Assembly (NCBI GenBank): GCA_945871045.1
Contig: CAMBUC010000034.1
Span: 1 to 12,957 of the forward strand
DNA from: an uncultured bacterium
GTDB lineage: Bacteria; Bacillota; Clostridia; Lachnospirales; Lachnospiraceae
DNA length: 12,957 nucleotides
Reading direction: 5' to 3'
Below are positions 1 to 7,437 of the stretch, in pieces. Position numbers and translations under genes: made by a program. The stretch's first letter is position 1. Each line of letters begins with the position of its first letter. Below the pieces are notes generated by a model that saw only the letters and a list, made by a program, of their open reading frames with translations, had not been told where the DNA came from and made no database searches.

Positions 1-980
1 TGGGAAATGATCACAGACTCGGAGCCAACGAGGCACCGCCGGCGATCCTTTCTGTGTTCCTGGGCGAACAGTTGGAGGACGTGATCACTCAGCTCATCAG
101 TACCGGAAATGCAACCCACAGTTTAAAGGGTGAAAAACTGGAGACCGGTGTAAAGACATTGCCTGATTTTATGCGTGATGCAACGGATCGAAACCGTACT
201 TCGCCCTTTGCCTTTACCGGAAATAAATTTGAGTTCCGTATGGTGGGGTCTCAGGATTCCATTGCCCAGTCCAATGTGGTGTTAAATACGATCGCAGCAG
301 AGGCATTTGCAGAGGCCTGTGATTTTATCGAGCGGGCAGATGATTTTGATGATGCGGTGCATGATCTGATCAAAAAGTATGCCACTGAACATCAGCGAAT
401 CATTTTTAATGGAAATGGTTATTCAGATGCGTGGGTAGAAGAAGCGGAAAAACGCGGACTTCCGAATATCAAATCAATGGTTGACGCGGTGCCTGCGTAT
501 GCCACCGATAAAGCGGTAGCAATGTTTGAGAAATTTGGCGTATTTACAAAGGTTGAATTAGAGTCTCGCGTAGAGATCGAGTATGAGACCTATGCAAAGA
601 CGATCAATATAGAAGCAAGAGCGATGATCGATATTGCAAGCAAGCAGATCATCCCGGCTGTGATCCGTTATACAACGGAACTGGCAAATTCGTTAAATGC
701 AGTTAAGGCAGCAGGTGTAGCAGATGTTTCTGTACAGACAGAACTTCTGAGTGAGACATCCGACTATCTGTCAGATGTGAAAGTAGCATTGGCAAAACTG
801 ATCGAAGTGACAGAGACCGGAAATGCCATGGAAGAAGGAAGAGATCAGGCAGTTTACTACAGAGATATGGTAAAGGCTGCTATGGACGAACTTCGCGCAC
901 CTGTTGATAAATTAGAGATGATCGTAGATAAAGAGTTATGGCCGATGCCCTCTTACGGCGATCTGATCTTTGAGGTGTAA
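1..980 (+). CDS. glnN: Glutamine synthetase type III, C-terminal part (5' end outside window)
   Basis: ATP-dependent ligation of ammonia to glutamate in the cytoplasm, the main ammonium-assimilation step. The reading frame is already open at base 3, so the gene starts upstream; the GTG at 54 is an internal valine, not a start. About 325 residues are visible of a family usually near 700. The first codons read GNDHRLGANEAPPAI, running into a VFLGEQL segment. This is followed by NRTSPFAFTGNKFEFRMVGS (around bases 201-260), which is highly characteristic of GSIII rather than GSI. The C-terminal helical part (YATEHQRIIFNGNGYSDAW and onward) also fits. The gene ends with TAA inside a short inverted repeat and is followed by several hairpins and an intrinsic terminator. 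Family assignment is firm; the symbol glnN is the usual name for this class. Upstream control cannot be seen. Confidence 0.95.
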   Translation, partial: GNDHRLGANEAPPAILSVFLGEQLEDVITQLISTGNATHSLKGEKLETGVKTLPDFMRDATDRNRTSPFAFTGNKFEFRMVGSQDSIAQSNVVLNTIAAEAFAEACDFIERADDFDDAVHDLIKKYATEHQRIIFNGNGYSDAWVEEAEKRGLPNIKSMVDAVPAYATDKAVAMFEKFGVFTKVELESRVEIEYETYAKTINIEARAMIDIASKQIIPAVIRYTTELANSLNAVKAAGVADVSVQTELLSETSDYLSDVKVALAKLIEVTETGNAMEEGRDQAVYYRDMVKAAMDELRAPVDKLEMIVDKELWPMPSYGDLIFEV

Positions 981-1129
981 GAGACCTCATCAAGGCTCGC
1001 ACGCGAGTCTTGGCGCGAGATTTGGGTCTGTGAAACAGACATGTTCCGTTCCAAATCTCTGCGCATAACAAAGTTTTGGCTAATCGCTGCTTGATTTTCG
1101 CATCCTGCGAAAGGATTGAGCAGGTTAGT
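971..1129 (+). other. Run of four hairpins in the 3' region of the glutamine synthetase gene
   Basis: Four consecutive inverted repeats lie between the stop codon and the terminator. (a) TGAGGT 971-976 pairs with ACCTCA 984-989, spanning the stop codon. (b) CAAGGCTCGC 991-1000 pairs with GCGAGTCTTG 1003-1012, with one G-U. (c) 1013-1025 pairs with 1051-1064 with one bulged base, and encloses a second stem, GTCTG 1026-1030 with CAGAC 1036-1040. (d) An imperfect long hairpin at 1080-1128 has TTTCGC/GCGAAA at its tip and CTGCTT/GAGCAG and CTAA/TTAG below. No T-tract follows any of these, so they are not themselves terminators. They could be mRNA-stability structures, a dispersed intergenic repeat family, or a structured RNA. 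The pairing is seen directly; the function is unknown. Confidence 0.6.
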
Positions 1130-1157
1130 ATTTATCTAATCCCCTTTAGAGTATATG

Positions 1158-1199
1158 GAAACTATCCCCTGGCAGTTGTCAGGGGATAGTTTCTTTTTG
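1158..1199 (+). terminator. Intrinsic terminator of the glutamine synthetase gene
   Basis: A perfect 13-bp inverted repeat (GAAACTATCCCCT at 1158-1170, AGGGGATAGTTTC at 1181-1193) has a 10-nt loop that can itself close with G-C, G-U and C-G pairs. It is followed directly by TTTTT. This is a textbook Rho-independent terminator, 178 bp beyond the stop codon, which puts the hairpins at 971-1129 inside the mRNA. Confidence 0.93.
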
Positions 1200-1207
1200 T
1201 AATAATT

Positions 1208-1236
1208 TTTCAAACAATTGATTAGTCAAGTATAAT
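1208..1236 (+). promoter_or_regulatory. Weak candidate promoter upstream of the DnaA-box cluster
   Basis: TATAAT at 1231-1236 is a perfect -10 hexamer, with TTTCAA at 1208-1213 as a poor -35 and a 17-bp spacer. The region is AT-rich, so chance is a real possibility. If active, it would transcribe through the DnaA-box cluster towards 1651. Confidence 0.3.
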
Positions 1237-1307
1237 TATTCGTATTTTCATGAAATAGCAACATGCACAAAATGACGAAAGATGTTGATGGGTATCGAAA
1301 AAGAAGA

Positions 1308-1394
1308 GGTGGATAATGAAAAGTTATTCACATTTTATCAAACGGATTTATCGTAAAAAAAGAGTTATACACCAAGTTATTCACATTATCCACA
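1308..1394. promoter_or_regulatory. DnaA-box cluster
   Basis: Five 9-mers match the bacterial DnaA box (TTATNCACA type). They are GGTGGATAA at 1308-1316 (TTATCCACC on the minus strand, one mismatch), TTATTCACA at 1324-1332, TTATACACC at 1365-1373 (one mismatch), TTATTCACA at 1377-1385, and the consensus TTATCCACA at 1386-1394. The last two abut head-to-tail. The cluster sits in an AT-rich, gene-poor 450-bp stretch. The usual origin neighbours (dnaA, dnaN, recF, gyrB, rpmH, rnpA) are absent from the window, so this is more likely a DnaA-titrating or regulatory cluster than the main oriC, but an origin cannot be excluded. Spo0A-box-like TGACGAA (1273-1279) and TGTCGAA (1485-1491) flank it. Confidence 0.8.
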
Positions 1395-1582
1395 GAAAAT
1401 GTTACAAATTTCGTGGTTTACATAGTAAAATTATCGAACAAAAGTTTTGTGCATATGTAATAAAGTTTGGTCATTTGCGAAAAATGTCGAAATATCCCTT
1501 GACAAATCAATAGTATAAAAAAAGAAAAACATGTCGGAAAATGATGAAAAAAGACGAGAAATTGTCTGAAATTTACTATAGG

Positions 1583-1611
1583 TTGAAAAAAAGCCTGTAT
1601 TCTGCTATACT
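1583..1611 (+). promoter_or_regulatory. Sigma-A promoter of the glycosyltransferase gene
   Basis: TTGAAA (1583-1588), a 17-bp spacer and TATACT (1606-1611), the latter preceded by an extended -10 TGC (1603-1605). The start of transcription is expected near 1618, leaving a leader of about 33 nt that ends in AGGAG (1642-1646), 4 nt before ATG 1651. Confidence 0.8.
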
Positions 1612-1650
1612 TATGCCGCACCTTATTTTTTAGAGGACAGTAGGAGAATT

Positions 1651-2328
1651 ATGATAAAACAGATACAACTTTTGGGAATGACGATCCCAAACTACCCCTT
1701 ACGCGAGGAATTGCAGCGGGCACAGGAATCATTGGGTGACGATAAATTAGACATCCTGTTGACCGTTTCCATGCAATCGCTTATGAAGATAGGAAATAGC
1801 GAATCACAACAGATCAAAGCGTGTGTTGAACAGGCGAAATTAGTCGTGGTGGAAGATCCGGAAATATTAAGTGTAGCCGGTATCACTGCCAGTCAGAGGA
1901 TCCGTGAGGCGGAGGATCATCTGTTTTTTAATGAACTGCTCAAACGATTGCAGCGTGGACAACAGCAGGTTTATTTGGTTGCGTCCAGAAATGCTGCCTT
2001 AAAAAAGATCAAAGAAATTTTGCTGGACCGGTATGAAAAACTTCGGATCGTTGGAGAATATAGTATCGAAGAATATCCGGATGATCTGGATCGCATGATC
2101 AACGAGATTAACAGTACGGCGCCGGATGTGATCATCTCCGTGATGCCGACGCCTGATCAGGAAGAATTTCTGGTGGCAAACCGCAGTAAGTTATTGGCAA
2201 AACTGTGGTATGGACTGGGCGAAAATTACGGTCTGTTAGAAAAGAAAGGTTTTGGTTGGCGAATGAAGCGCTGGATTCATCTGGGCAGATTCAAGATGCA
2301 TGTCAATCATTATGAAGAAAAGGAGTAA
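1651..2328 (+). CDS. WecB/TagA/CpsF-family glycosyltransferase (divergent)
   Basis: Predicted 225-residue soluble or peripheral enzyme. In the named family such proteins move N-acetylmannosamine or a related sugar from a UDP donor to a lipid-linked acceptor in wall teichoic acid or surface polysaccharide synthesis. The best match is the C-terminal half: APDVIISVMPTPDQEEF (157-173) corresponds to the family's P-x-QE segment, and KLWYGLGENYGL (184-195) follows it. The N-terminal TVSMQSLM (38-45) sits where the family has its Thr-Pro-Asn-Ala type strand, and VVVEDPEIL (65-73) where it has the Asp-Gly segment, so the active-site motifs look degenerate; D69 may correspond to the catalytic Asp. AGGAG lies 4 nt before ATG. 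The gene ends 10 nt before the next start and is probably co-transcribed with it. No other teichoic acid or capsule gene is nearby, so the acceptor is unknown. Confidence 0.75.
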   Translation: MIKQIQLLGMTIPNYPLREELQRAQESLGDDKLDILLTVSMQSLMKIGNSESQQIKACVEQAKLVVVEDPEILSVAGITASQRIREAEDHLFFNELLKRLQRGQQQVYLVASRNAALKKIKEILLDRYEKLRIVGEYSIEEYPDDLDRMINEINSTAPDVIISVMPTPDQEEFLVANRSKLLAKLWYGLGENYGLLEKKGFGWRMKRWIHLGRFKMHVNHYEEKE

Positions 2329-2338
2329 AAAATAAGTC

Positions 2339-3211
2339 GTGGCACGTATTCATAAAAAGAGAAAAGAGATCATACGTGATTATATACTCCTCATCGCGGG
2401 AACCGGTTTGATCGCACTTTCCGTTCAAGCGGTATTTGATCCTATGGGAATGGTAACGGGAGGATTTACCGGCATCGGTATTTTGTTAAAGCGGGCGACT
2501 GTCTGGCTGCTGCCGGGTGGCATACCTCTTTGGTTTACCAATCTTGCCCTGAACCTCCCGGCTTTTGCGGCAGCATGGTTTTTGATGGGAAAGGTATTTG
2601 TCAAGCGTACAGCCATCGCAGCGGGATTGCTTTCTGTGTGGCTTGCGGTCATTCCCACCATGGATCTTGCAAAGGGCGACTATCTGCTGGCGGCCATCTA
2701 TGGCGGTCTGATCAGTGGGCTGGGCATTGCGCTGGTGTTCCGGACCGGTAATGCAACGGGAGGAACGGATCTTTTGGCATCCTTATTCCATTTGAAATTT
2801 CGCCAGTATTCCGTGGCTCAGATTTTATTGGTATTAGACGGAGCCGTCATTTTGGCCGGTTACTATATGGTAGGAGCACGTCCTGCCTTGTATGCGATAC
2901 TGACGGTTGCCATCGTGACCAAAGTATCCGATGCTATTTTAGACGGCTTGAACTATTCGAAGATGATCTTTGTCGTATCGGATAAGTCCACGGAGATCGC
3001 AGAGCATATCCTGTATGAGATGAACCGGGGCTGTACGGCGATCCCGGCTCAGGGAATGTATTCCGATGAGATGCGAAAAATGCTGTTTTGTGTGGTTGGA
3101 AAAAAAGAAGTGCTGGATTTTAAGGATTGTGTAAAAGAGTTAGACCCGAACGCATTTGTAATTGTGACGGATGCCAGCGAAGTGCTGGGAGAAGGATTTT
3201 TAGAATATTAG
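2339..3211 (+). CDS. YitT-family membrane protein with C-terminal DUF2179 domain
   Basis: A 290-residue integral membrane protein. It has about five hydrophobic segments (roughly residues 14-32, 64-84, 92-108, 115-134 and 160-200) with the family's Gly-rich MVTGGFTGIGI (38-48) and GNATGGTDLLAS (137-148) signatures. A soluble C-terminal domain of about 80 residues (from about 208: MIFVVSDKSTEI, RGCTAIPAQGMYS, then MLFCVVGKKE) matches the YitT plus DUF2179 architecture. The molecular function of the family is not established; transport has been suggested. The start is GTG at 2339. AAGGAG is at 2320-2325, giving a rather long spacing of about 13 nt, but no better in-frame start exists. It is the second gene of a probable two-gene unit with the glycosyltransferase. 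No strong terminator is visible downstream. Confidence 0.9.
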   Translation: MARIHKKRKEIIRDYILLIAGTGLIALSVQAVFDPMGMVTGGFTGIGILLKRATVWLLPGGIPLWFTNLALNLPAFAAAWFLMGKVFVKRTAIAAGLLSVWLAVIPTMDLAKGDYLLAAIYGGLISGLGIALVFRTGNATGGTDLLASLFHLKFRQYSVAQILLVLDGAVILAGYYMVGARPALYAILTVAIVTKVSDAILDGLNYSKMIFVVSDKSTEIAEHILYEMNRGCTAIPAQGMYSDEMRKMLFCVVGKKEVLDFKDCVKELDPNAFVIVTDASEVLGEGFLEY

Positions 3212-3393
3212 CATAAAAAATATAGCTTTTCCTCTTTCCTTTTTTGCAATTTTGCATTAAAATGAGAGATACAGAGCCTGCTTCGCTTTTTTTTCGTCAA
3301 AATTCGTTTGTGAAAAGTGTATAGTGAACAGGATTTTGCTTTAGAAGACACAAAAGATAGGTGTTTCTACGTGGGAAAACAGGAGGAGTCAAC

Positions 3394-4482
3394 ATGATTT
3401 CAAATCAGATCTTACAAAATACAATCGATGGGTTGAAAGGGATCACAAGAAACGATCTGTGTGTGATCGACACAGAGGGTGTCGTGCTTGCATCGACATT
3501 TCCGGAGGCGGATAACTATACGGATGTTGCACAGTCGTTTGTGGAGTCCCCGGCTGATTCTCAGGTCGTGCAGGGCTGCCAGTTTTTTAAAGTGTTTGAT
3601 GATCACCAGTTGGAGTATGTGCTTTTGGCCTATGGTGAGACGGATGATGCATATATGATCGGAAAGATCGCCACCTTCCAGATCCAGAATCTTTTAGTAG
3701 CCTACAAAGAGCGTTTTGACAAAGATAACTTTATTAAAAACCTATTGTTGGATAACCTGCTGTTGGTGGATATTTACAATCGGGCCAAAAAACTTCATAT
3801 TGACATTGACGTGCCCCGTGCGGTATTTATTGTAGAGACAAATCGCGAGAAGGACGGCAATGAACTGGAAAAGGTGCGTAGTCTGTTCCATGGAAAAAAC
3901 CGTGATTTTGTGACTGCAGTAGATGAAAAGAATATTATCGTTGTCCATGAATTAACGGATGGTGAGAGTTATGAGGATCTGAATAAGACGGCGGAGGTGA
4001 TCCGTTCCTTATTTGGCGGTGCGGGAAATCAGGAGGTACATATTGCCTTCGGTTCCATTGTCAAAGAGATCAAAGAAGTATCACGCTCTTACAAAGAAGC
4101 GCGAATGGCGTTGGACGTAGGAAAGATTTTCTTTGAAGATAAAGATATCATTGCTTACGCAACACTTGGCATCGGACGTCTGATCTATCAGTTGCCGATC
4201 CCTCTGTGCAAGATGTTCATTAAAGAGATCTTTGGAGGGCGCTCGCCGGATGATTTCGACGAAGAGACGCTGATGACCATCAACAAATTTTTCGAAAACA
4301 ACTTGAATGTATCAGAGACATCGCGTCAGTTGTACATTCACCGTAATACATTGGTTTATCGTCTGGATAAACTTCAAAAAAGTACCGGTCTTGACCTTCG
4401 TATCTTCGAAGACGCCATTACCTTTAAGATTGCGTTAATGGTCGTACAATATATGAAGTATATGGAGACGATGGATTATTAA
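3394..4482 (+). CDS. CdaR/PucR-type transcriptional regulator
   Basis: A predicted 362-residue DNA-binding regulator. The C-terminus carries the family helix-turn-helix (about 303-330: NLNVSETSRQLYIHRNTLVY, then RLDKLQKSTGLDL). Before it is a CdaR GGDEF-like segment (about 135-285, including SRSYKEARMALDVGKIFF and ATLGIGRLIYQL). The N-terminal 100 residues (ITRNDLCVIDTEGVVLAST) resemble a small ligand-sensing PAS/sugar-diacid-recognition-like domain. Start ATG 3394 is chosen over an upstream in-frame GTG at 3361 because AGGAGG (3381-3386) sits 7 nt before it. It lies 20 nt upstream of ftsE, so it is probably the first gene of the ftsEX operon. No diacid, purine or other catabolic genes adjoin it, so its ligand and targets are unknown; it might control the operon it heads. 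Confidence 0.85.
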   Translation: MISNQILQNTIDGLKGITRNDLCVIDTEGVVLASTFPEADNYTDVAQSFVESPADSQVVQGCQFFKVFDDHQLEYVLLAYGETDDAYMIGKIATFQIQNLLVAYKERFDKDNFIKNLLLDNLLLVDIYNRAKKLHIDIDVPRAVFIVETNREKDGNELEKVRSLFHGKNRDFVTAVDEKNIIVVHELTDGESYEDLNKTAEVIRSLFGGAGNQEVHIAFGSIVKEIKEVSRSYKEARMALDVGKIFFEDKDIIAYATLGIGRLIYQLPIPLCKMFIKEIFGGRSPDDFDEETLMTINKFFENNLNVSETSRQLYIHRNTLVYRLDKLQKSTGLDLRIFEDAITFKIALMVVQYMKYMETMDY

Positions 4483-4502
4483 GGGGCTGGTAAGGAGGTT
4501 TT

Positions 4503-5198
4503 ATGATTCAGCTTGAGCATGTAAGTAAGTCCTTTTCAGAGGGCATACCTGCATTGAATGATGTATCGCTGCATATTTCAGAAGGAGAGTTCGTGTTTGT
4601 GGTCGGTGACAGCGGCTCCGGCAAATCCACACTCATGAAATTATTATTAAAAGAACTGGAACCGACTTCCGGGACCATCACGATCAACGATGTGAACTTG
4701 CGGAAGATTCCTCATAGGAAGATTCCTTATTTTCGCAGGAATATCGGATGTGTCTTTCAGGATTTCCGTCTGTTGAAGGATCGGAATGTATATGACAATG
4801 TGGCCTTTGCGCAGCGCGTAGTTGGCGCATCTAACCGCAGCATCCGCCAGAAAGTACCGATGATGTTATCGGTAGTGGGATTAGCGGCAAAATACCGCTC
4901 CTTCCCCAGACAGCTTTCCGGCGGTGAGCAGCAGCGCGTGGCGATCGCCCGTGCATTGGTCAATAATCCGCGGATTCTTTTGGCGGATGAGCCTACCGGA
5001 AATCTGGACAATAACAATGCGTGGGAGATCATGAATCTGTTAGAGATGATCAATTCCCGCGGCACAACGGTTGTCGTTGTTACGCATAACATGGAGATCG
5101 TGCGTGCCATGGGCAAACGTGTCATTACGATTCAGAAAGGTAACGTGATCTCAGATTCTCTGAATGACGTGATGGGTGGTGATGACCATGAGGATTAG
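4503..5198 (+). CDS. ftsE: Cell division ATP-binding protein FtsE
   Basis: The cytoplasmic ATPase of the FtsEX complex. FtsEX is an ABC-transporter-like machine that uses ATP hydrolysis to gate cell-wall hydrolases across the membrane rather than to move a solute. The 231 residues contain, in order, Walker A GDSGSGKST (35-43), Q-loop VFQDFRLL (84-91, Q86), ABC signature LSGGEQQR (138-145), Walker B ILLADEPTGNLD (158-169) and the switch His VVVTHN (H195). The length is typical for FtsE. AAGGAGG at 4492-4498 precedes ATG by 4 nt. The 3' end overlaps the start of ftsX, as expected for translationally coupled partners. Confidence 0.96.
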   Translation: MIQLEHVSKSFSEGIPALNDVSLHISEGEFVFVVGDSGSGKSTLMKLLLKELEPTSGTITINDVNLRKIPHRKIPYFRRNIGCVFQDFRLLKDRNVYDNVAFAQRVVGASNRSIRQKVPMMLSVVGLAAKYRSFPRQLSGGEQQRVAIARALVNNPRILLADEPTGNLDNNNAWEIMNLLEMINSRGTTVVVVTHNMEIVRAMGKRVITIQKGNVISDSLNDVMGGDDHED

Positions 5199-6096
5199 TA
5201 CATTTTTCTATTCGATCAAACAGGGAATCAAAAGCATTTGGAGAAATAAAATGTTTTCCCTGGCTTCCATCGCAACGATGGCGGCCTGTATCTTTTTGTT
5301 TGGATTGTTTTTTGCGATCGTGACCAATTTTCAGGCGATGGTAAAATCAGCGGAAGAGGGTGTAGCAGTCACTGTTCTTTTCGATGACGATATCACACCG
5401 CAGCAGATCGCGGAGATTGGCGATTGTATTAAGGTGAGGCCGGAAGTCTCTGCATATAATTTCAAATCTGCGGATGATGCCTGGGCAGAGTTTTCCAAGA
5501 TTTATTTTGAAGGACATGAAGCGTTGGCAGAGGGTTTTGGTGACGATAATCCGCTGCAAAAATCCGAAAGTTATGAGATCTACTTGAACGATGTATCCAT
5601 GCAGGATACATTGGTATCTTACTTAGAAAATCTGGATGGAGTCCGGGAGGTTCGCCGTTCGGAGATTGTGGCAAATACATTATCAGACTTTAACCGTCTG
5701 ATCGGATATGTATCAGCCGGTATCATTCTGATCCTTTTATGCGTTGCTGTCTTTTTGATCAGCAATACCGTTACCGTTGGTATTGCGGTGCGTAAAGAGG
5801 AAATAGGGATCATGAAATTAATCGGTGCAACAGACTATTTTGTCCGGGCGCCTTTTGTGGTGGAGGGTATTCTGATCGGTTTGATCGGTTCGGTTCTTCC
5901 GTTGGCGCTTCTCTATTTCATGTACAGCCGTCTGGTGGTATATATCATGGAGAAGTTTAATTTCCTGAGTAGTCTTTTGAATTTCCTGCCGGTCAATACA
6001 GTGTTCCGTACATTGACGCCGGTGGCATTGCTTCTCGGGGTGGGAATCGGCTTTGTCGGCAGTTTCACAACGATCCGTAAGCATCTGAAAGTATAA
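5188..6096 (+). CDS. ftsX: Cell division membrane protein FtsX
   Basis: The membrane partner of FtsE; its large extracellular loop activates peptidoglycan hydrolases directly or via adaptors. The start MRISTFFYSIKQGIKSIWRN is the usual FtsX N-terminus. I choose ATG 5188 because GGGTGG (5174-5179) lies 8 nt upstream; in-frame GTG 5176, GTG 5179 and ATG 5182 are less well placed. The ORF overlaps the end of ftsE by 11 nt. The 302 residues show TM1 about 25-47, an extracellular domain about 48-170, TM2 about 172-194, the conserved cytoplasmic VRKEEIGIMKLIGATDYF (201-218), TM3 about 222-247 and TM4 about 277-293. The topology and length are complete. The extracellular segment is Asp/Glu-rich, typical of Gram-positive FtsX. 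Confidence 0.95.
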   Translation: MRISTFFYSIKQGIKSIWRNKMFSLASIATMAACIFLFGLFFAIVTNFQAMVKSAEEGVAVTVLFDDDITPQQIAEIGDCIKVRPEVSAYNFKSADDAWAEFSKIYFEGHEALAEGFGDDNPLQKSESYEIYLNDVSMQDTLVSYLENLDGVREVRRSEIVANTLSDFNRLIGYVSAGIILILLCVAVFLISNTVTVGIAVRKEEIGIMKLIGATDYFVRAPFVVEGILIGLIGSVLPLALLYFMYSRLVVYIMEKFNFLSSLLNFLPVNTVFRTLTPVALLLGVGIGFVGSFTTIRKHLKV

Positions 6097-6126
6097 TGGT
6101 AGTAGTTTGGTAGGATAGAAGGAAGT

Positions 6127-7425
6127 ATGGAAGAAAAAGATGAACAGATTTTAAAAACTGCGGATGATCTTCGAGAGGACATCCGCAGAACTGAAAAAGA
6201 ACAGCGGAAAATTTTTAGCAAGGGGATAGCGCTGGGTTCCTTGATGACGTTGGCGCTTTGTCTCCTTGTGTTTTTTGTTATTCCGACGGTACAGATGAGG
6301 CGTGCGGAAGACGATTTGCAGCAAATGCAGCAGGCGGCATCAAAGCAGGACAAATTGCTGACTCCGGCAGTGTTAAGCAAGATCGAGCGTTTGCAAAAAG
6401 TGATCGACACCTATTATTATGAGGATGTAACAGACGAAGATCTGGTGCAGGGTTTATATAAAGGTCTTTTGGAGGGTGTCGGTGATACTTATTCCGGCTA
6501 TTATTCCCCGGAAGAATATGAGAGTCTCATGATCTCTGCGAAATCCTCCCTCAGCGGGATCGGGGCGGTGCTTCAGCAGGATCCGGATACGATGCAGGTA
6601 TCCATTGTGCATGTGTATGAGAATAGTCCGGCTGAAAAGGCGGGACTTTTAGCGGGAGATATCATTGTTCAGGTGGAGGACATCCGCTCAAACACAATGG
6701 AATTATCAAAATTAGTTACACATATCCGGGGAGATAAAGGAACGAAGGTCCATTTAAAGATCTACCGGAAAGATGCCTTGGAATATAAAGAATATGATAT
6801 TATCAGAGATATCGTGGACGTACCTACGGTGAGCGGCGAACTGTTAGACAACGGTATCGGTTATATCAGGATCGTAGAATTTGGGGATAAAACGGCGGAG
6901 GAATTTGCTGATGAAGCAAAGGACCTGACAAAGAAGGGCATGACATCCATGATCGTGGATCTTCGTGATAACCCCGGTGGAATGGTGGATTCCGTAACCA
7001 AGATCCTTGATCAGATCCTTCCCAAGGGAGTGGTTGTCTGGACGGAGGATAAAAACGGAAAGCGTAAGGAATACACTTCGGATGCTGCATGTATGAATCT
7101 TCCGATGGTTGTGCTGGTGAATGAAAATAGTGCCAGCAGTTCGGAGATCTTTGCAGGGGCGATCCGGGATTTCGAATATGGAACGCTGATCGGAACAAAG
7201 ACATTTGGAAAAGGAATTGTGCAGACGATCCGGCAATTGTCCGATGGAAGCGCAGTCAAGTTGACAACTGCTAAATATTTCACGCCGAGCGGTGAAAATA
7301 TTCACGGAGCGGGCATTGAGCCTGATATTAAACTGGAATACGAATATATGGATCCGGATGCAACTGAATATGATATGAAAGATGATAACCAGATCCAGAA
7401 AGCGATTGAGGTTTTATCAAAATAA
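6127..7425 (+). CDS. Membrane-anchored S41 carboxy-terminal processing protease (CtpA/CtpB-like)
   Basis: A 432-residue serine protease of family S41, acting outside the cell membrane. It has an acidic/basic cytoplasmic N-terminus (1-30), one signal-anchor helix (about 35-56), a short Gln-rich helical stretch (57-75), a PDZ domain (about 135-215, with SLSGIGAVL and ENSPAEKAGLLAGDII) and the S41 core. LRDNPGG (279-285) and NENSASSSEIFAGAIRDF (332-349) are family signatures. The catalytic dyad is probably Ser337 and Lys362 (TFGKG), whose 25-residue spacing matches known Ctp proteases. AAGGA at 6119-6123 precedes the start, 30 nt after ftsX. In Bacillus, ctpB also follows ftsEX, so the linkage is conserved and suggests a role in wall-hydrolase or envelope-protein processing; the substrate is unknown here. 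Confidence 0.93.
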   Translation: MEEKDEQILKTADDLREDIRRTEKEQRKIFSKGIALGSLMTLALCLLVFFVIPTVQMRRAEDDLQQMQQAASKQDKLLTPAVLSKIERLQKVIDTYYYEDVTDEDLVQGLYKGLLEGVGDTYSGYYSPEEYESLMISAKSSLSGIGAVLQQDPDTMQVSIVHVYENSPAEKAGLLAGDIIVQVEDIRSNTMELSKLVTHIRGDKGTKVHLKIYRKDALEYKEYDIIRDIVDVPTVSGELLDNGIGYIRIVEFGDKTAEEFADEAKDLTKKGMTSMIVDLRDNPGGMVDSVTKILDQILPKGVVVWTEDKNGKRKEYTSDAACMNLPMVVLVNENSASSSEIFAGAIRDFEYGTLIGTKTFGKGIVQTIRQLSDGSAVKLTTAKYFTPSGENIHGAGIEPDIKLEYEYMDPDATEYDMKDDNQIQKAIEVLSK

Positions 7426-7437
7426 ATCTAAAAGTCA

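Larger units (their letters stand above)
1200..1650. other. Gene-poor AT-rich intergenic region
   Basis: No convincing gene is seen between the terminator at 1158-1199 and the start at 1651. The region holds the DnaA-box cluster, Spo0A-box-like heptamers, a weak promoter candidate (1208-1236) and the promoter of the downstream gene (1583-1611). A 65-codon open frame from ATG 1316 is built largely from the DnaA boxes and A-tracts; I treat it as fortuitous. Confidence 0.7.

Noticed and set aside
1316..1513. 65-codon open frame with AGGTGG just upstream
   Set aside because: Its codons are the DnaA boxes and A-rich sequence; the product is a very basic Ile/Lys/His string with no family resemblance, and the apparent binding site is itself part of a DnaA box.
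1499..1516. TTGACA at 1499-1504 as a promoter
   Set aside because: The nearest -10-like hexamer (TAGTAT, 1511-1516) is only 6 bp away and nothing suitable occurs 16-18 bp downstream.
3210..3230. Possible weak terminator after the YitT gene
   Set aside because: AGCATA and TATAGCT can form only about six mostly A-T pairs with a bulge; the T-rich stretch after it is interrupted by C residues.
3294..3325. Possible promoter for the CdaR-like gene (TATAGT at 3320-3325)
   Set aside because: The -10 is acceptable, but the only -35-like hexamer (TCGTCA at 3294-3299) is 20 bp away; too weak to list, although some promoter probably lies in 3212-3393.
4757..5125. 122-codon minus-strand open frame opposite ftsE
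   Set aside because: It mirrors the conserved FtsE ATPase motifs and has no independent support.
6844..7305. Long minus-strand open frames of 90 to 153 codons opposite the S41 protease
   Set aside because: They are shadows of the clearly coding plus-strand protease, without binding sites or family resemblance.
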